This document shows positions 31,881 through 40,166 of a DNA stretch of 64,000 nt, one piece after another. Below the pieces are notes generated by a model. That model was not told the DNA's origin and ran no database searches. It saw only the letters and a program-made list of their open reading frames with translations. Position 1 is the first letter of the stretch. Each line of letters opens with the position of its first letter. Source of the stretch: Phytoactinopolyspora mesophila (lineage in GTDB: Bacteria > Actinomycetota > Actinomycetes > Jiangellales > Jiangellaceae); contig NZ_WLZY01000008.1 of assembly GCF_010122465.1 (NCBI RefSeq), forward strand, positions 186,001 through 250,000. Reading direction: 5' to 3'. The position numbers and the translations under genes were made by a program.

Positions 31881-32221
31881 AGACAAGCACTCCTTGCGAC
31901 GAGGTCGAGATGAGCCATTACACAATATGTTCGATGCCGGGGCGAACACCGGCGAATGGCACTGCACTGGTGAATCCGACGTCCACGAGTCACGAGTCCA
32001 CACCGGTGGCGGTGTCCCGCCGAGACGCCCGCGTAGCCGGTGTTTCCCTGCCCGCCAGGCTCCCACCTGCGCCGACGTCGGCCCAGCACGCGGCAAGGAA
32101 GCACCGGCGACACCGGACTCACCACACTCAGGCTTTCGCCCCTCAGGGCCGCGAACGCTACTCGGGCGCGAACAACGAGTAAACATACCGCCACAAATGT
32201 TCGTCGACCGCGACCAATTCG
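31881..32221. promoter_or_regulatory. Spacer holding the phnD promoter region
   Basis: This 341-bp spacer between the BTAD regulator's stop and phnD has no convincing gene. It should carry the phn operon promoter. An inverted pair GTTCG/CGAAC around 31929-31945 and a single GTTCGCC-like half-site on the minus strand were seen, but no complete tandem PHO box. AT content rises near 31915-31930, where a -10 such as TGTAAT could lie. Confidence 0.35.
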
Positions 32222-35200
32222 TTATGGACACACCTGTGAGCCTGTCGGATGACAACGCTCTGCCATCTCGGTCATCTGCTGCCGCACGGCAGTCGCGAGT
32301 ACATCGTCGTTGGGCTCCGCCCGGGTCTCGTAGGCGGTCGCCAAAGCCCCGAGCGTCCGGATGAGGAACGGGTTCGCCTCCATCTGCCGATGTCGCCGCG
32401 CGGCAAGCTCGAGATCCGCCACCGCTTGATCGGTGTTTCCCGCGGCGAGACTGAGCAGACCGGTCGCATGGGAGACGGCGCCACGGAAAGCCGCCACCCG
32501 GCCAGCGACGGCGAAGCTCTCCCGGTACGGACGCAACGCCGCATCCAGCGTCGGCGCCAGTCCGGTGTCCGGCAGCCGCACCACAGCCTCGGCCAGCAAA
32601 CATCCGGCAACCAGCCAATGCCCATCTCGCAACGGCTGATCCACCAGCATCTTCACCAGTGCCCGGACATGCTCTCCAGCAGCCCGGCGACGGCCCACGG
32701 CGACTTCGTCCAGCACAGCCAGACACCGCCACACCACCACCCCCGGGTAGCGGCGGGCCATCTCCGCAAGCCGCTGGCCGCGATGCCGCAGGCCCGACTC
32801 ATCCAGCGTTCGAAGGTCCGTGATCGCTTCGGCGAAGAACAGATCGACGGAGAACTCGGGCACGTGCCGCCCGGAGGCCATCGTGTCCGACACAAGTTGG
32901 TCGGCTTCGTCGAACCGCCCTGCCAACAGGGCACGGACCAACCGGTACACCGCCGCGTACCACTGGAACTCGGGGTGGTGGAGGCGTCGCGCCGCGTCGC
33001 TCAGCTCGGTGACATCGGCGTCCATCGCCACGAGCTCTCCCAGCTCCAGCTGCCCGACCACCTGCGCGGCCAGGCCGGCCAGTTCGAGCTGACTCTCCCC
33101 GGCGCGCTGGGACAAGGTCATGATCTCCTCGGCGAGTTCAAGCCGCTCGACGGTGTTGTGCGGGCTGCGGCTGACGTAGAGCCGGGCGTACAGGGCGTGC
33201 GCCCGCGCACCGTCGTCGCCGGCCTCACCCGCGACCGCGACGGCGTCGTCGGCCAGATCGAGGCTCCGCTTCCGGTCGGCGGACCAATAGAGCTCGGTCG
33301 CCAGCCGGGCGAGCAGCCGGGCACGAGTGCCGGTGGCCTCCGTGCCGTGCATGCTGAGCGCTTCCTCCAGCAAGGCGACCCGCCCGGGCTGGGTCACCCC
33401 AAAGAGCATGCCGGCCATCGAAGCCCCGAGCGCCGCGGAAGCGAGCTGATTCGCGTCGCCGGTGGCGCGGGCCATCGAGACGACTTCCTCGTACGCGGAC
33501 TGGGCCAGCGTAAACGCACCTCGGCGGGCGTCGAGACGAGCCAGTGACGTCGCTAGCGTCAGCCGCTGCTCGCGCGTTTCGCCAACCGGCGCCGATCCGG
33601 TCTCGTGCGCAGCGGCCACGTCGATGTCGGCCCCGCTCAAGGCGGCTCGCAGATCCGCCGATGAGGCGTCGAATTCCTCCCTCCACGGCTCGCCGGCATC
33701 GAGTCGATGCCCGAGCTCGGCCGCGCTCGCACTCGCCCATCGCAGGTAACGCTCCCACACGGTGGGGTACTCGCCGCAGGTCACCAGCTGGTCGCGGGCG
33801 TAACTACGCACGACCTCCAGCATCCGCCAGCGGCTGCGCGCCGGTCCGTTGTCATGACTGAGCAGGTGCTTGTCGGTCAGGCGCCCGACGACGTCGATCA
33901 GGTCGCTGGACGATGCCATGTGGTCCCCCGCCACCTCGGCGATGGCCGGCAGGTCGAATCCACCGGCGAAGATCCCCAGCCGGCGGAAGACGGCCTGTTC
34001 GGCCGGGCCGAGAAGATCGTGACTCCAGTCGAGCACTGCTCGCAACGAACGATGACGCCCGGCCGCGCCGCGCGCACCAACTAGCAGCCGCATTCGGTCG
34101 TCCAGACCGGCCAGCAGACCGTCGATCCCCAACGAAGGGCCACGCGCCGCAGCCAGCTCGATCGCGAGCGGTAACCCATCGCATCGCGCACACACCTCGG
34201 CGATCAGGTCCGGGTCGGCGTTGAAATCAGGATCCACGGACCGGGCCCGGTCGAGGAAGAGAGTCTCGGCATCGGATCCCTTCGGCCCGCCCGAGTCGGC
34301 CCCCACCATGGACAGGGGAGGCACACTGAACACGCGTTCCCCTGGAGCTCCCAGCCGCTCTCTGCTTGTGGCAAGGACGACAACATGCGGGCACGCGGCA
34401 ATCAGCTGGTCGGCGAACGAGCAGACTTCCTCCACAAGACGGTCGCAGTTGTCCAGGAACAGAATCGCGCTGCGGGTGCCCAGGCTCTCGTAGATGGCTC
34501 TCTCGAGCGGCCGGCCGGGCTGTTCGACGATGCCCATGGCCGCCGCCACCGCCTCGACCATCAGGTCCTCGCACGTGGCGAGGTCGACGATATACACACC
34601 ACCCGGGAACGGCGCCGACGCGCCGTCGATGGCCGAGATCGCAAGGCGGGTCTTCCCAGCCCCGCCCGGACCCACGACGGTCACCAACCGATGCCTGCGC
34701 AGCAGCTGGTCGAGCCGCGCCAGTTCCTCTCGGCGGCCCACGAACGTCGTGCGAGGCGACAGGCTGCTCAACGAGCCGTGACCGGCGAGCGCCTGGGTGA
34801 CGGCCGGCCGGGCCGTAGCCGTTCGCACCATGGTCACGTCGAGTTCCTCGTCGTGGGCGAGCATGGCCGTTTCCAGCCGGCGCAGGTCCGGCCCCGGCTC
34901 GACACCGAGTTCGTCAATCAGTACGGCTCGGGCCCGCTGGTACGCTCCCAGCGCGTCAGCCTGGCGGCCCGCCCGGTACAACGCCAGGCACAGCTGCGCC
35001 CACCGGTGCTCCCGCAACGGAGACTCTGCGACGGCTGCCTCGAGTTCCCCGATCAACTCAGCTGCGTACCCGCTGGCCAGCAGCGCGTCCGCTCGGTCGT
35101 CCGCCACAGCCTCGCGGGTCTCAGCCCAGCGGATGGTCTCCGCCTCGCCACGAGGTGTCTCAGGTAGTTCGGGTACTCCTCGCCACAGCTCGAGGGCTTC

Positions 35201-35659
35201 GGTGAGACGTGCGACGGCATCCGGCAGGTCGCCTTCTTCGAGGGCGTGCCGGCCAGCACGAGACGCCGCGTCGAAGGCGACGGCGTCCGTGGTGGCGACG
35301 GCCAAGCTCCAGCCCGCGCCGCGGGTCAAGATGGCGTCCTCGCCCAGTACGCGACGCAACGTGGAGATATGCGTCTGCAGGGCCTTGTGCACCGTGCGCG
35401 GTATATCGTCACCCCACAGCAGGGCCCGCAGATAATCACCGGCGACGACCCGCCCGGCGTTCAGTCCGAGCATGATCAGCAAACTGCGTGGTTTGGAACC
35501 CGGGACAGCCACAGGTTGGCCCTCGGACCGCACATCGAGCGGCCCTAGCACCCGCAGATCGATAACCCGCGGAACCCCCACGTCCACCGCCAGATCTCGG
35601 CCTTTACCCCATCCTGACCGCTTCTTGACCGTTTGCCGCAACAGTACCGCAGGGGGCAA
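32222..35659 (-). CDS. BTAD/AfsR-type transcriptional regulator with NTPase and TPR-like C-terminus
   Basis: This 1145-residue protein has an OmpR-type DNA-binding domain at about 33-110 (IDLRVLGPLDVRSEGQPV), a BTAD helical repeat domain at about 115-265 (HRWAQLCLALYRAGRQADAL), an NB-ARC-type NTPase with Walker A VVGPGGAGKTRLA near residue 340, and a long helical C-terminus resembling TPR repeats. This is the large AfsR/SARP layout used by actinomycetes to control secondary metabolism or physiology. Targets are unknown, and no biosynthetic cluster is adjacent. The start is uncertain; GTG 35587 (VDVGVPRVIDLRV) fits the domain better than 35659. Confidence 0.85.
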   Translation of the reverse strand: MPPAVLLRQTVKKRSGWGKGRDLAVDVGVPRVIDLRVLGPLDVRSEGQPVAVPGSKPRSLLIMLGLNAGRVVAGDYLRALLWGDDIPRTVHKALQTHISTLRRVLGEDAILTRGAGWSLAVATTDAVAFDAASRAGRHALEEGDLPDAVARLTEALELWRGVPELPETPRGEAETIRWAETREAVADDRADALLASGYAAELIGELEAAVAESPLREHRWAQLCLALYRAGRQADALGAYQRARAVLIDELGVEPGPDLRRLETAMLAHDEELDVTMVRTATARPAVTQALAGHGSLSSLSPRTTFVGRREELARLDQLLRRHRLVTVVGPGGAGKTRLAISAIDGASAPFPGGVYIVDLATCEDLMVEAVAAAMGIVEQPGRPLERAIYESLGTRSAILFLDNCDRLVEEVCSFADQLIAACPHVVVLATSRERLGAPGERVFSVPPLSMVGADSGGPKGSDAETLFLDRARSVDPDFNADPDLIAEVCARCDGLPLAIELAAARGPSLGIDGLLAGLDDRMRLLVGARGAAGRHRSLRAVLDWSHDLLGPAEQAVFRRLGIFAGGFDLPAIAEVAGDHMASSSDLIDVVGRLTDKHLLSHDNGPARSRWRMLEVVRSYARDQLVTCGEYPTVWERYLRWASASAAELGHRLDAGEPWREEFDASSADLRAALSGADIDVAAAHETGSAPVGETREQRLTLATSLARLDARRGAFTLAQSAYEEVVSMARATGDANQLASAALGASMAGMLFGVTQPGRVALLEEALSMHGTEATGTRARLLARLATELYWSADRKRSLDLADDAVAVAGEAGDDGARAHALYARLYVSRSPHNTVERLELAEEIMTLSQRAGESQLELAGLAAQVVGQLELGELVAMDADVTELSDAARRLHHPEFQWYAAVYRLVRALLAGRFDEADQLVSDTMASGRHVPEFSVDLFFAEAITDLRTLDESGLRHRGQRLAEMARRYPGVVVWRCLAVLDEVAVGRRRAAGEHVRALVKMLVDQPLRDGHWLVAGCLLAEAVVRLPDTGLAPTLDAALRPYRESFAVAGRVAAFRGAVSHATGLLSLAAGNTDQAVADLELAARRHRQMEANPFLIRTLGALATAYETRAEPNDDVLATAVRQQMTEMAERCHPTGSQVCP

Positions 35660-35861
35660 GAGAGCCTGTATGTGAACGGCTCTAAGGCTGACCGGCCGTG
35701 GCGTTCAACGTTCTGGGGGGATTCGAAACGGGACAGAACCGCCACGGCTGGCAGCGGTGCCCGGACAGTCCGTTGCGGCTGTGCTGCCTAGACGCCGCTG
35801 AATCTCGTCTTTGAAGCCCCGCCGCGACTACCGCGGTGCGGTTGGGTCCCGAGGGAGACAC

Positions 35862-36158
35862 ATGAAGTTCGCACAGATCATCGAGTACACGACACAACAA
35901 CGCGACGCGGTCGAGGAACTCGAACGCGAGTGGATGGAAGGAACCGAAGGCGTCCGTCCGCGCAGCATAGGGTTCCTGGGTGTCGACCGGGACCGTCCGC
36001 ACACGTATCTGGCCGTCGTCCAATGGGACTCCTATGAGCATGCTCAGCGAAACAACGAGCTTCCGGCCACTCATCAGTTCGCCACGAAGATCGCCGGCCT
36101 GTGCGACGGTCCCCCGATCTTCCGGAACCTCGACGTGATCGACGAACGAGTTGAGTGA
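35862..36158 (+). CDS. Small antibiotic-monooxygenase-like (dimeric alpha-beta barrel) protein
   Basis: This 98-residue protein has the pattern of a ferredoxin-like alpha/beta barrel (MKFAQIIEYTTQQ, then FLGVDRDRPHTYLAVVQWDS, then a helix and FRNLDVIDERVE). Proteins of this type include ABM-family monooxygenases and stress-response barrels; no catalytic residues are diagnostic here. ATG 35862 has GAGGGAG just upstream. Its stop overlaps the start of the next gene by eight bases, so the two are co-expressed. The specific role is unknown. Confidence 0.65.
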   Translation: MKFAQIIEYTTQQRDAVEELEREWMEGTEGVRPRSIGFLGVDRDRPHTYLAVVQWDSYEHAQRNNELPATHQFATKIAGLCDGPPIFRNLDVIDERVE

Positions 36159-36726
36159 GGCACGCGGGCTCTACCTTCGGGCATGTGACCTCTTTGATGC
36201 CCGAGTGCACGGCGTGGGCGCGGACCAGTGGGACGCGCCCACGCCGTGCACAGAGTGGGACGTCCGCCAACTGGTCAACCACGTGACGGTGGAAGACCTC
36301 TGGGTGCCGCCGCTCCTGTCGGGCCGGACCATGGCCGAAGTGGGCGATGCGTTCGACGGCGACCAGCTGGGCGCAGACCCGGTGGGCAGCTGGACGTCCG
36401 CCCTCGCCGTGGCCAGGGACGCCGTCAACGAGCCAGGGGCGGCGTCGCGGACCGTGCACCTGTCGTACGGTCGCGAACACGCCGCCGAATACCTGATGCA
36501 GCTGTTCGCTGACCATCTTGTGCACGCATGGGATCTCGCACAGGCGACCGGCGGGGATGTGGAGCTACCGGCGGACCTCGTCCAGGCATGTGCGACGTGG
36601 TTCGCAGCCCGGGAGTCGCTCTACCGGAAATTCGGCGTCGTCGGACCTCGGCCCTCCGAGTGGAGCGAGGGCGACGCTCAAACGCGCCTGCTGGCCGCAT
36701 TCGGCCGGACAGCGGGCGGGTTGTGA
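36151..36726 (+). CDS. DinB/mycothiol-dependent maleylpyruvate isomerase-type protein (TIGR03086-like)
   Basis: This 191-residue protein has the N-terminal segment DQWDAPTPCTEWDVRQLVNHV, hallmark of the actinobacterial DinB/MDMPI superfamily. It also has a second His in ADHLVHAWDLAQATG. These His residues coordinate a divalent metal in the four-helix bundle. Members use mycothiol or act as thiol-dependent transferases/isomerases; the substrate is not predictable. The TTG start at 36151 overlaps the upstream gene, and no better start is present near it. Confidence 0.72.
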   Translation: MSEARGLYLRACDLFDARVHGVGADQWDAPTPCTEWDVRQLVNHVTVEDLWVPPLLSGRTMAEVGDAFDGDQLGADPVGSWTSALAVARDAVNEPGAASRTVHLSYGREHAAEYLMQLFADHLVHAWDLAQATGGDVELPADLVQACATWFAARESLYRKFGVVGPRPSEWSEGDAQTRLLAAFGRTAGGL

Positions 36727-36945
36727 CCCAGCTCGCGGCCTCGCGATACGGTAGATGTCGTCTGCAGGAGGGCGGCTAGGGTTCCGCGGCTCGCGTATGG
36801 CGAGCCGGCCTGGTCCGAGCGCCGCAGAAAGCCGACATGTTGTGAGTGCCCGCTGTGGCGCCGGCTCCGGCGCACACCGCCCCACAAGGAGGGCACTCCA
36901 GCAGACGGCCCGCACCTTACTAGGACAAAAGCCTCGAGGGGAGAC

Positions 36946-37947
36946 GTGGACGCGCGTAACAGCGTGCCCGCTACTCACTCGAAAGGTGTCCGTCCGTTGT
37001 CTGCTTCCGTGCCTTTGGTACCGCACCACGCCCCCTCACACGTCACCGCGATCCTGCAAGGCCTGCTGGTCACCTTCCTATGGTCGACCTCCTGGGTCCT
37101 GATCAAGACCGGCCTCGAGGAGATCCCCGCACTGACCTTCGCCGGGCTGCGCTATGTACTGGCATTCCTGTGCCTGCTGCCGTTCGTCCTCCGTGCTCGT
37201 CACCTGGATCAGATCCGGGTGCTCGGACGGCGCGACTGGGTCCGGCTCGTGGCCCTTGGCCTGGTCATGTACACCGCGACGCAGGGCGCCCAGTTCCTGG
37301 CCCTCGACCGGCTGCCGGCCACGACCACGAGCCTGCTGCTCAGCTTCACCCCCGTCGTCGTTGCCCTGCTCGGGATCGCGTTTCTCGCCGAGACCCCACG
37401 CGCCATGCAGTGGGTCGGTGTAGCCATGTACCTGGTCGGCGCTGCCCTGTTCCTCTACCCCGTCGACTTCCCCGCCCAGCAGCTGGTCGGCATCGGCATC
37501 GCCGTCGTGGGGCTCATAGCCAATGCCGCCGCGGCCGTGCTGGGCCGCTCCGCCAATCGGGGCGGCGCGCTCAGCCCGCTTGTTGTCACCGTCGTCAGCA
37601 TGGGAATCGGCTCAGTGGTGTTGCTGGTGAGCGGGGTGGCCACCCAAGGCTTGCCGACGCTGAGCGCGAGCAGCTGGGCCATTGTGGGCTGGCTGGCCGT
37701 CGTGAACACGGCCTTCGCTTTCACTCTGTGGAACCTGACTCTGCGCACCTTGAGCGCGACCGAGTCCAGCATCGTCAACCAGACCATGCTGATCCAGATC
37801 GCGATCCTGGCCTGGATCTTCCTGGACGAGTCGCTCGGCGTCCGGCAGATCGCCGGCCTCGCCGTCGCCGCCTTGGGGATGCTCATCGTCCAGCTCCGCC
37901 ACCTGCCCTCCGCCCGGAGCTTCGCCCCGCGCCGCTATACCCCCTAG
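36946..37947 (+). CDS. EamA-family (DMT superfamily) transporter
   Basis: This 333-residue permease has ten hydrophobic helices in two EamA repeats (first beginning ILQGLLVTFLWSTSWVLIKTG, second near IVGWLAVVNTAFAFTLWNLT). The family exports metabolites such as amino acids or drugs; the substrate is not shown. The first 30 residues are polar, and the GTG 36946 start has a purine-rich GAGGGGAGA immediately ahead, at rather short spacing. The preceding 219-bp gap has no gene. The end lies just before a repeat-rich spacer. Confidence 0.82.
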   Translation: MDARNSVPATHSKGVRPLSASVPLVPHHAPSHVTAILQGLLVTFLWSTSWVLIKTGLEEIPALTFAGLRYVLAFLCLLPFVLRARHLDQIRVLGRRDWVRLVALGLVMYTATQGAQFLALDRLPATTTSLLLSFTPVVVALLGIAFLAETPRAMQWVGVAMYLVGAALFLYPVDFPAQQLVGIGIAVVGLIANAAAAVLGRSANRGGALSPLVVTVVSMGIGSVVLLVSGVATQGLPTLSASSWAIVGWLAVVNTAFAFTLWNLTLRTLSATESSIVNQTMLIQIAILAWIFLDESLGVRQIAGLAVAALGMLIVQLRHLPSARSFAPRRYTP

Positions 37948-38041
37948 CCCACATCTCCTCCAACCCACCGACACACCCACCGACCGCCCCTTTCCCGCCC
38001 ACCCAACCCCTTCTCACCCACCCCCTTCTCACCCAACCCCT

Positions 38042-38134
38042 TCGGTGATCGTCAGTGGGTTGTGGCTGCTCTCTGGCGCAATTTGGTGTGATTTGTCCTG
38101 TCCACAACAACCACAACCCACTGACGATCACCGA
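38042..38134. repeat. Perfect 24-bp inverted repeat with 45-base loop
   Basis: Arms 38042-38065 and 38111-38134 are exact reverse complements (outer sequence TCGGTGATCGTCAG, inner TGGGTTGTGG). It lies between the end of the EamA gene and mrp, both on the plus strand, and could terminate the former. Confidence 0.85.
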
Positions 38135-38139
38135 TGGGG

Positions 38140-38289
38140 GGGTGGGTGGGACAACGGGTGGGTGGGACAACGGGTGGGTGGGGCGGACCGGGCAGAGTGG
38201 GTGGGGCGGACCGGGCAGAGTGGGTGGGGCGGACTGGGCAGAGTGGGTGGGGCGGACCGGGCAGAGTGGGTGGGGCGGACCGCGCAGGG
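38140..38289 (+). repeat. G-rich tandem repeats (2 x 16 bp, then 5 x 23 bp)
   Basis: Two copies of GGGTGGGTGGGACAAC (38140-38171) are followed by five copies of a 23-bp unit, TGGGTGGGGCGGACCGGGC plus AGAG (38175-38289). The third copy differs by one base and the fifth by two. Each unit contains several runs of three or four G, so G-quadruplexes can form on the plus strand. Confidence 0.85.
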
Positions 38290-38376
38290 TCGGTGGGTGG
38301 ATGCCTGTGGGCAGGTCGACGCGGGCGGGTGGTGAACCTCGCACCGGCGAGATGGGGCGCAACGACCTGTGGCGCG

Positions 38377-38382
38377 TAGCAT
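38377..38382 (+). promoter_or_regulatory. Candidate -10 element of mrp, leaderless transcript
   Basis: TAGCAT ends seven bases before the mrp ATG at 38390, the spacing expected if transcription begins at or beside the start codon. No Shine-Dalgarno precedes the ATG. Leaderless mRNAs are frequent in actinobacteria. Confidence 0.45.
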
Positions 38383-38389
38383 CGGGGGT

Positions 38390-39535
38390 ATGACTTCGCT
38401 GCCCACTGCCGAGCACGTCCACGAGGCGCTCTCGGGCGTCAAGGACCCCGAGATCAAACGCCCCATCACTGAGCTCGGCATGGTCAAATCCGTTGATGTC
38501 GGCGCGGACGGCACCGTGCGGGTCGAGGTCTATCTGACCATCGCGGGATGCCCGCTACGCGACACCATCACCCGCGACGTCACGGCCGCGGTTATGGCGC
38601 TGGATGGTGTCACCAGCGTCGATGTCGCCCTTGACGTCATGTCCGAAGAACAGCGCAAGGCACTGTCCGCACAGCTGCGCGGCGGGCGCCCGGAGAAAGA
38701 GATCCCGTTCACCCAGCCGGACTCGCTCACCCGCGTCTACGCCGTGGCGTCCGGCAAAGGCGGCGTCGGCAAGTCGTCGATCACCGCCAACCTCGCCGCG
38801 GCAATGGCCGCCGACGGCGTCACCGTCGGACTGATCGACGCCGACATCTACGGACATTCCGCGCCCCGCATGCTCGGGGCGGAGGGAGCGCGCCCCACCG
38901 TCGTCGACAACATGATCATGCCGATCCCAGCGCATCAGGTGAAGCTCATCTCCACGGAGATGTTCAAGCCCGACCGCGATACCCCGGTGGCGTGGCGGGG
39001 CCCCATGCTGCATCGTGCGCTGCAGCAGTTCCTCACCGACGTCTACTGGGGCGATCTCGACGTCCTCTTGCTCGATCTGCCGCCCGGCACCGGCGACGTC
39101 GCCATCTCCCTGGCGCAGCTCATGCCGAACGCGGAGATCGTCGTCGTCACCACTCCACAGCTCGCGGCGGCCGAGGTCGCCGAACGAGCCGGCTCCATCG
39201 CCCTGCAGACCCACCAGCAGGTCAACGGCGTCATCGAGAACATGTCGTACCTGCCCTGCCCCCACTGCGGGCCGGAGCACCGGCTCGAGCTGTTCGGCTC
39301 CGGCGGCGGGCAACAGGTGGCTGACGGTCTGAGCCGGCGGCTGGGCGCCAACGTTCCGCTGCTCGGCGAGGTGCCGATCGACATGGGGTTGCGCGAGAGC
39401 GGAGACGTGGGTCAGCCGTTCGTTTTGAAGGAACCGGACGCGCCCGCATCGGTGGCGCTACGCGAGATCGCCCGCCGGCTCTCGCACCGCGAACGCGGAC
39501 TCGCCGGCATGTCCCTGAGCCTCAGCCCCAGCTGA
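38390..39535 (+). CDS. mrp: Mrp/NBP35-family iron-sulfur cluster carrier ATPase
   Basis: This 381-residue protein has an N-terminal MIP18/DUF59 domain (residues 5-80, VKDPEIKRPITELGMV) and a P-loop ATPase with the deviant Walker A GKGGVGKSS near residue 125. The CPHCG motif (MSYLPCPHCG) that binds a bridging [4Fe-4S] cluster is present. The family loads Fe-S clusters onto apoproteins. ATG 38390 is chosen over a frame extension of seven codons because a -10 element lies immediately upstream. It is convergent with tatB with no spacer. In M. tuberculosis the mrp gene is near the same sigE/htrA/tatB group. Confidence 0.93.
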   Translation: MTSLPTAEHVHEALSGVKDPEIKRPITELGMVKSVDVGADGTVRVEVYLTIAGCPLRDTITRDVTAAVMALDGVTSVDVALDVMSEEQRKALSAQLRGGRPEKEIPFTQPDSLTRVYAVASGKGGVGKSSITANLAAAMAADGVTVGLIDADIYGHSAPRMLGAEGARPTVVDNMIMPIPAHQVKLISTEMFKPDRDTPVAWRGPMLHRALQQFLTDVYWGDLDVLLLDLPPGTGDVAISLAQLMPNAEIVVVTTPQLAAAEVAERAGSIALQTHQQVNGVIENMSYLPCPHCGPEHRLELFGSGGGQQVADGLSRRLGANVPLLGEVPIDMGLRESGDVGQPFVLKEPDAPASVALREIARRLSHRERGLAGMSLSLSPS

Positions 39536-40126
39536 TCAGGTGGTATCGGGGTCGAAGCGGGCGCCGGTCGGCGTGGTCTTCGCGGTAGCCGCACCTTCGG
39601 CCGTACTGGCCGCGGCGTCGGCCGGCTCGGACGAACTGCCGGCGACGGAGCCCTGAGGACCGCGCGAGGCGGTGGTTCGGGCGGCACCGCTGTGTGAGGT
39701 ACCGGCACCCGGCGTGCTGGCGCGCGTGCTGCCCGCCCGGTTGCTCGCGCCGTTGGTGGCCGGCTTCCGCTTCGCGGCCCCGTTGGTCGCCCGCGGCTGT
39801 TTCTTCTTGTTGGGGAGCTCGAGGCGTTCACCGAGGTCCTCGAACTCGTCGAGACCCAGCTCGCTCGGGTCCACCCCTTCGAGCACCTTCTGGCGAAGGT
39901 AGGACTTCGGGTTGCGCAGATCCGTCAGCGTCTTGAGGTCGTTCTCGTCGATCCCCAGATCACTGACACTCTCCGTGAGGTCGCGACGGGCGCTCGTGAC
40001 CATCTTGCGGAGGTCATTGATGAATGCAGACGCCTGTTTGATCATGGTGGGCAGCCGGTCGGGACCGAAGACAATCAGAGCCACAACCAGAATCACAGCG
40101 ATCTCGCCTATACCGATGTCGCTCAC
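39536..40126 (-). CDS. tatB: Sec-independent protein translocase TatB
   Basis: This 196-residue protein begins with the Tat hairpin: a short membrane helix (IGEIAVILVVALIVFGPDRLP) with the FGP hinge, then an amphipathic helix (IKQASAFINDLRKMVTSARR). The remaining 100 residues are Ala/Thr/Ser-rich and probably disordered. TatB binds twin-arginine signal peptides with TatC; a likely client, the Tat lipoprotein at 55913, lies in this window. It follows htrA. Its stop codon directly abuts that of mrp, forming TGATCA. Confidence 0.92.
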   Translation of the reverse strand: MSDIGIGEIAVILVVALIVFGPDRLPTMIKQASAFINDLRKMVTSARRDLTESVSDLGIDENDLKTLTDLRNPKSYLRQKVLEGVDPSELGLDEFEDLGERLELPNKKKQPRATNGAAKRKPATNGASNRAGSTRASTPGAGTSHSGAARTTASRGPQGSVAGSSSEPADAAASTAEGAATAKTTPTGARFDPDTT

Positions 40127-40166
40127 CTCGCTAGTGCCGGCCCGTGCAACCAGGGTACGTCTATGG

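Larger units (their letters stand above)
37948..38389. other. Repeat-rich spacer before mrp
   Basis: This 442-bp spacer has no gene but three blocks. The first is a C-rich tract (CACCCAACCCCTTCT repeats, 37970-38041). The second is a perfect 24-bp inverted repeat at 38042-38134. The third is G-rich tandem repeats at 38140-38289. The C-rich tract and G-rich repeats can pair imperfectly around the central palindrome, so a very long hairpin is possible. The mrp promoter lies at its right end. Confidence 0.75.

Noticed and set aside
31925-31950. PHO box upstream of phnD
   Set aside because: Only one GTTCGCC-like half-site is present; the tandem 11-bp repeats required for PhoP binding are missing.
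31881-32732. N-terminal extension of the phnD frame by 284 codons
   Set aside because: The upstream part overlaps the BTAD gene, has no family similarity, and the lipoprotein signal begins at 31880 with its own ribosome site.
38140-38289. CRISPR or VNTR coding for a protein
   Set aside because: Units lack spacers, and the frames that cross them give only Gly/Trp/Arg filler without a start and ribosome site.
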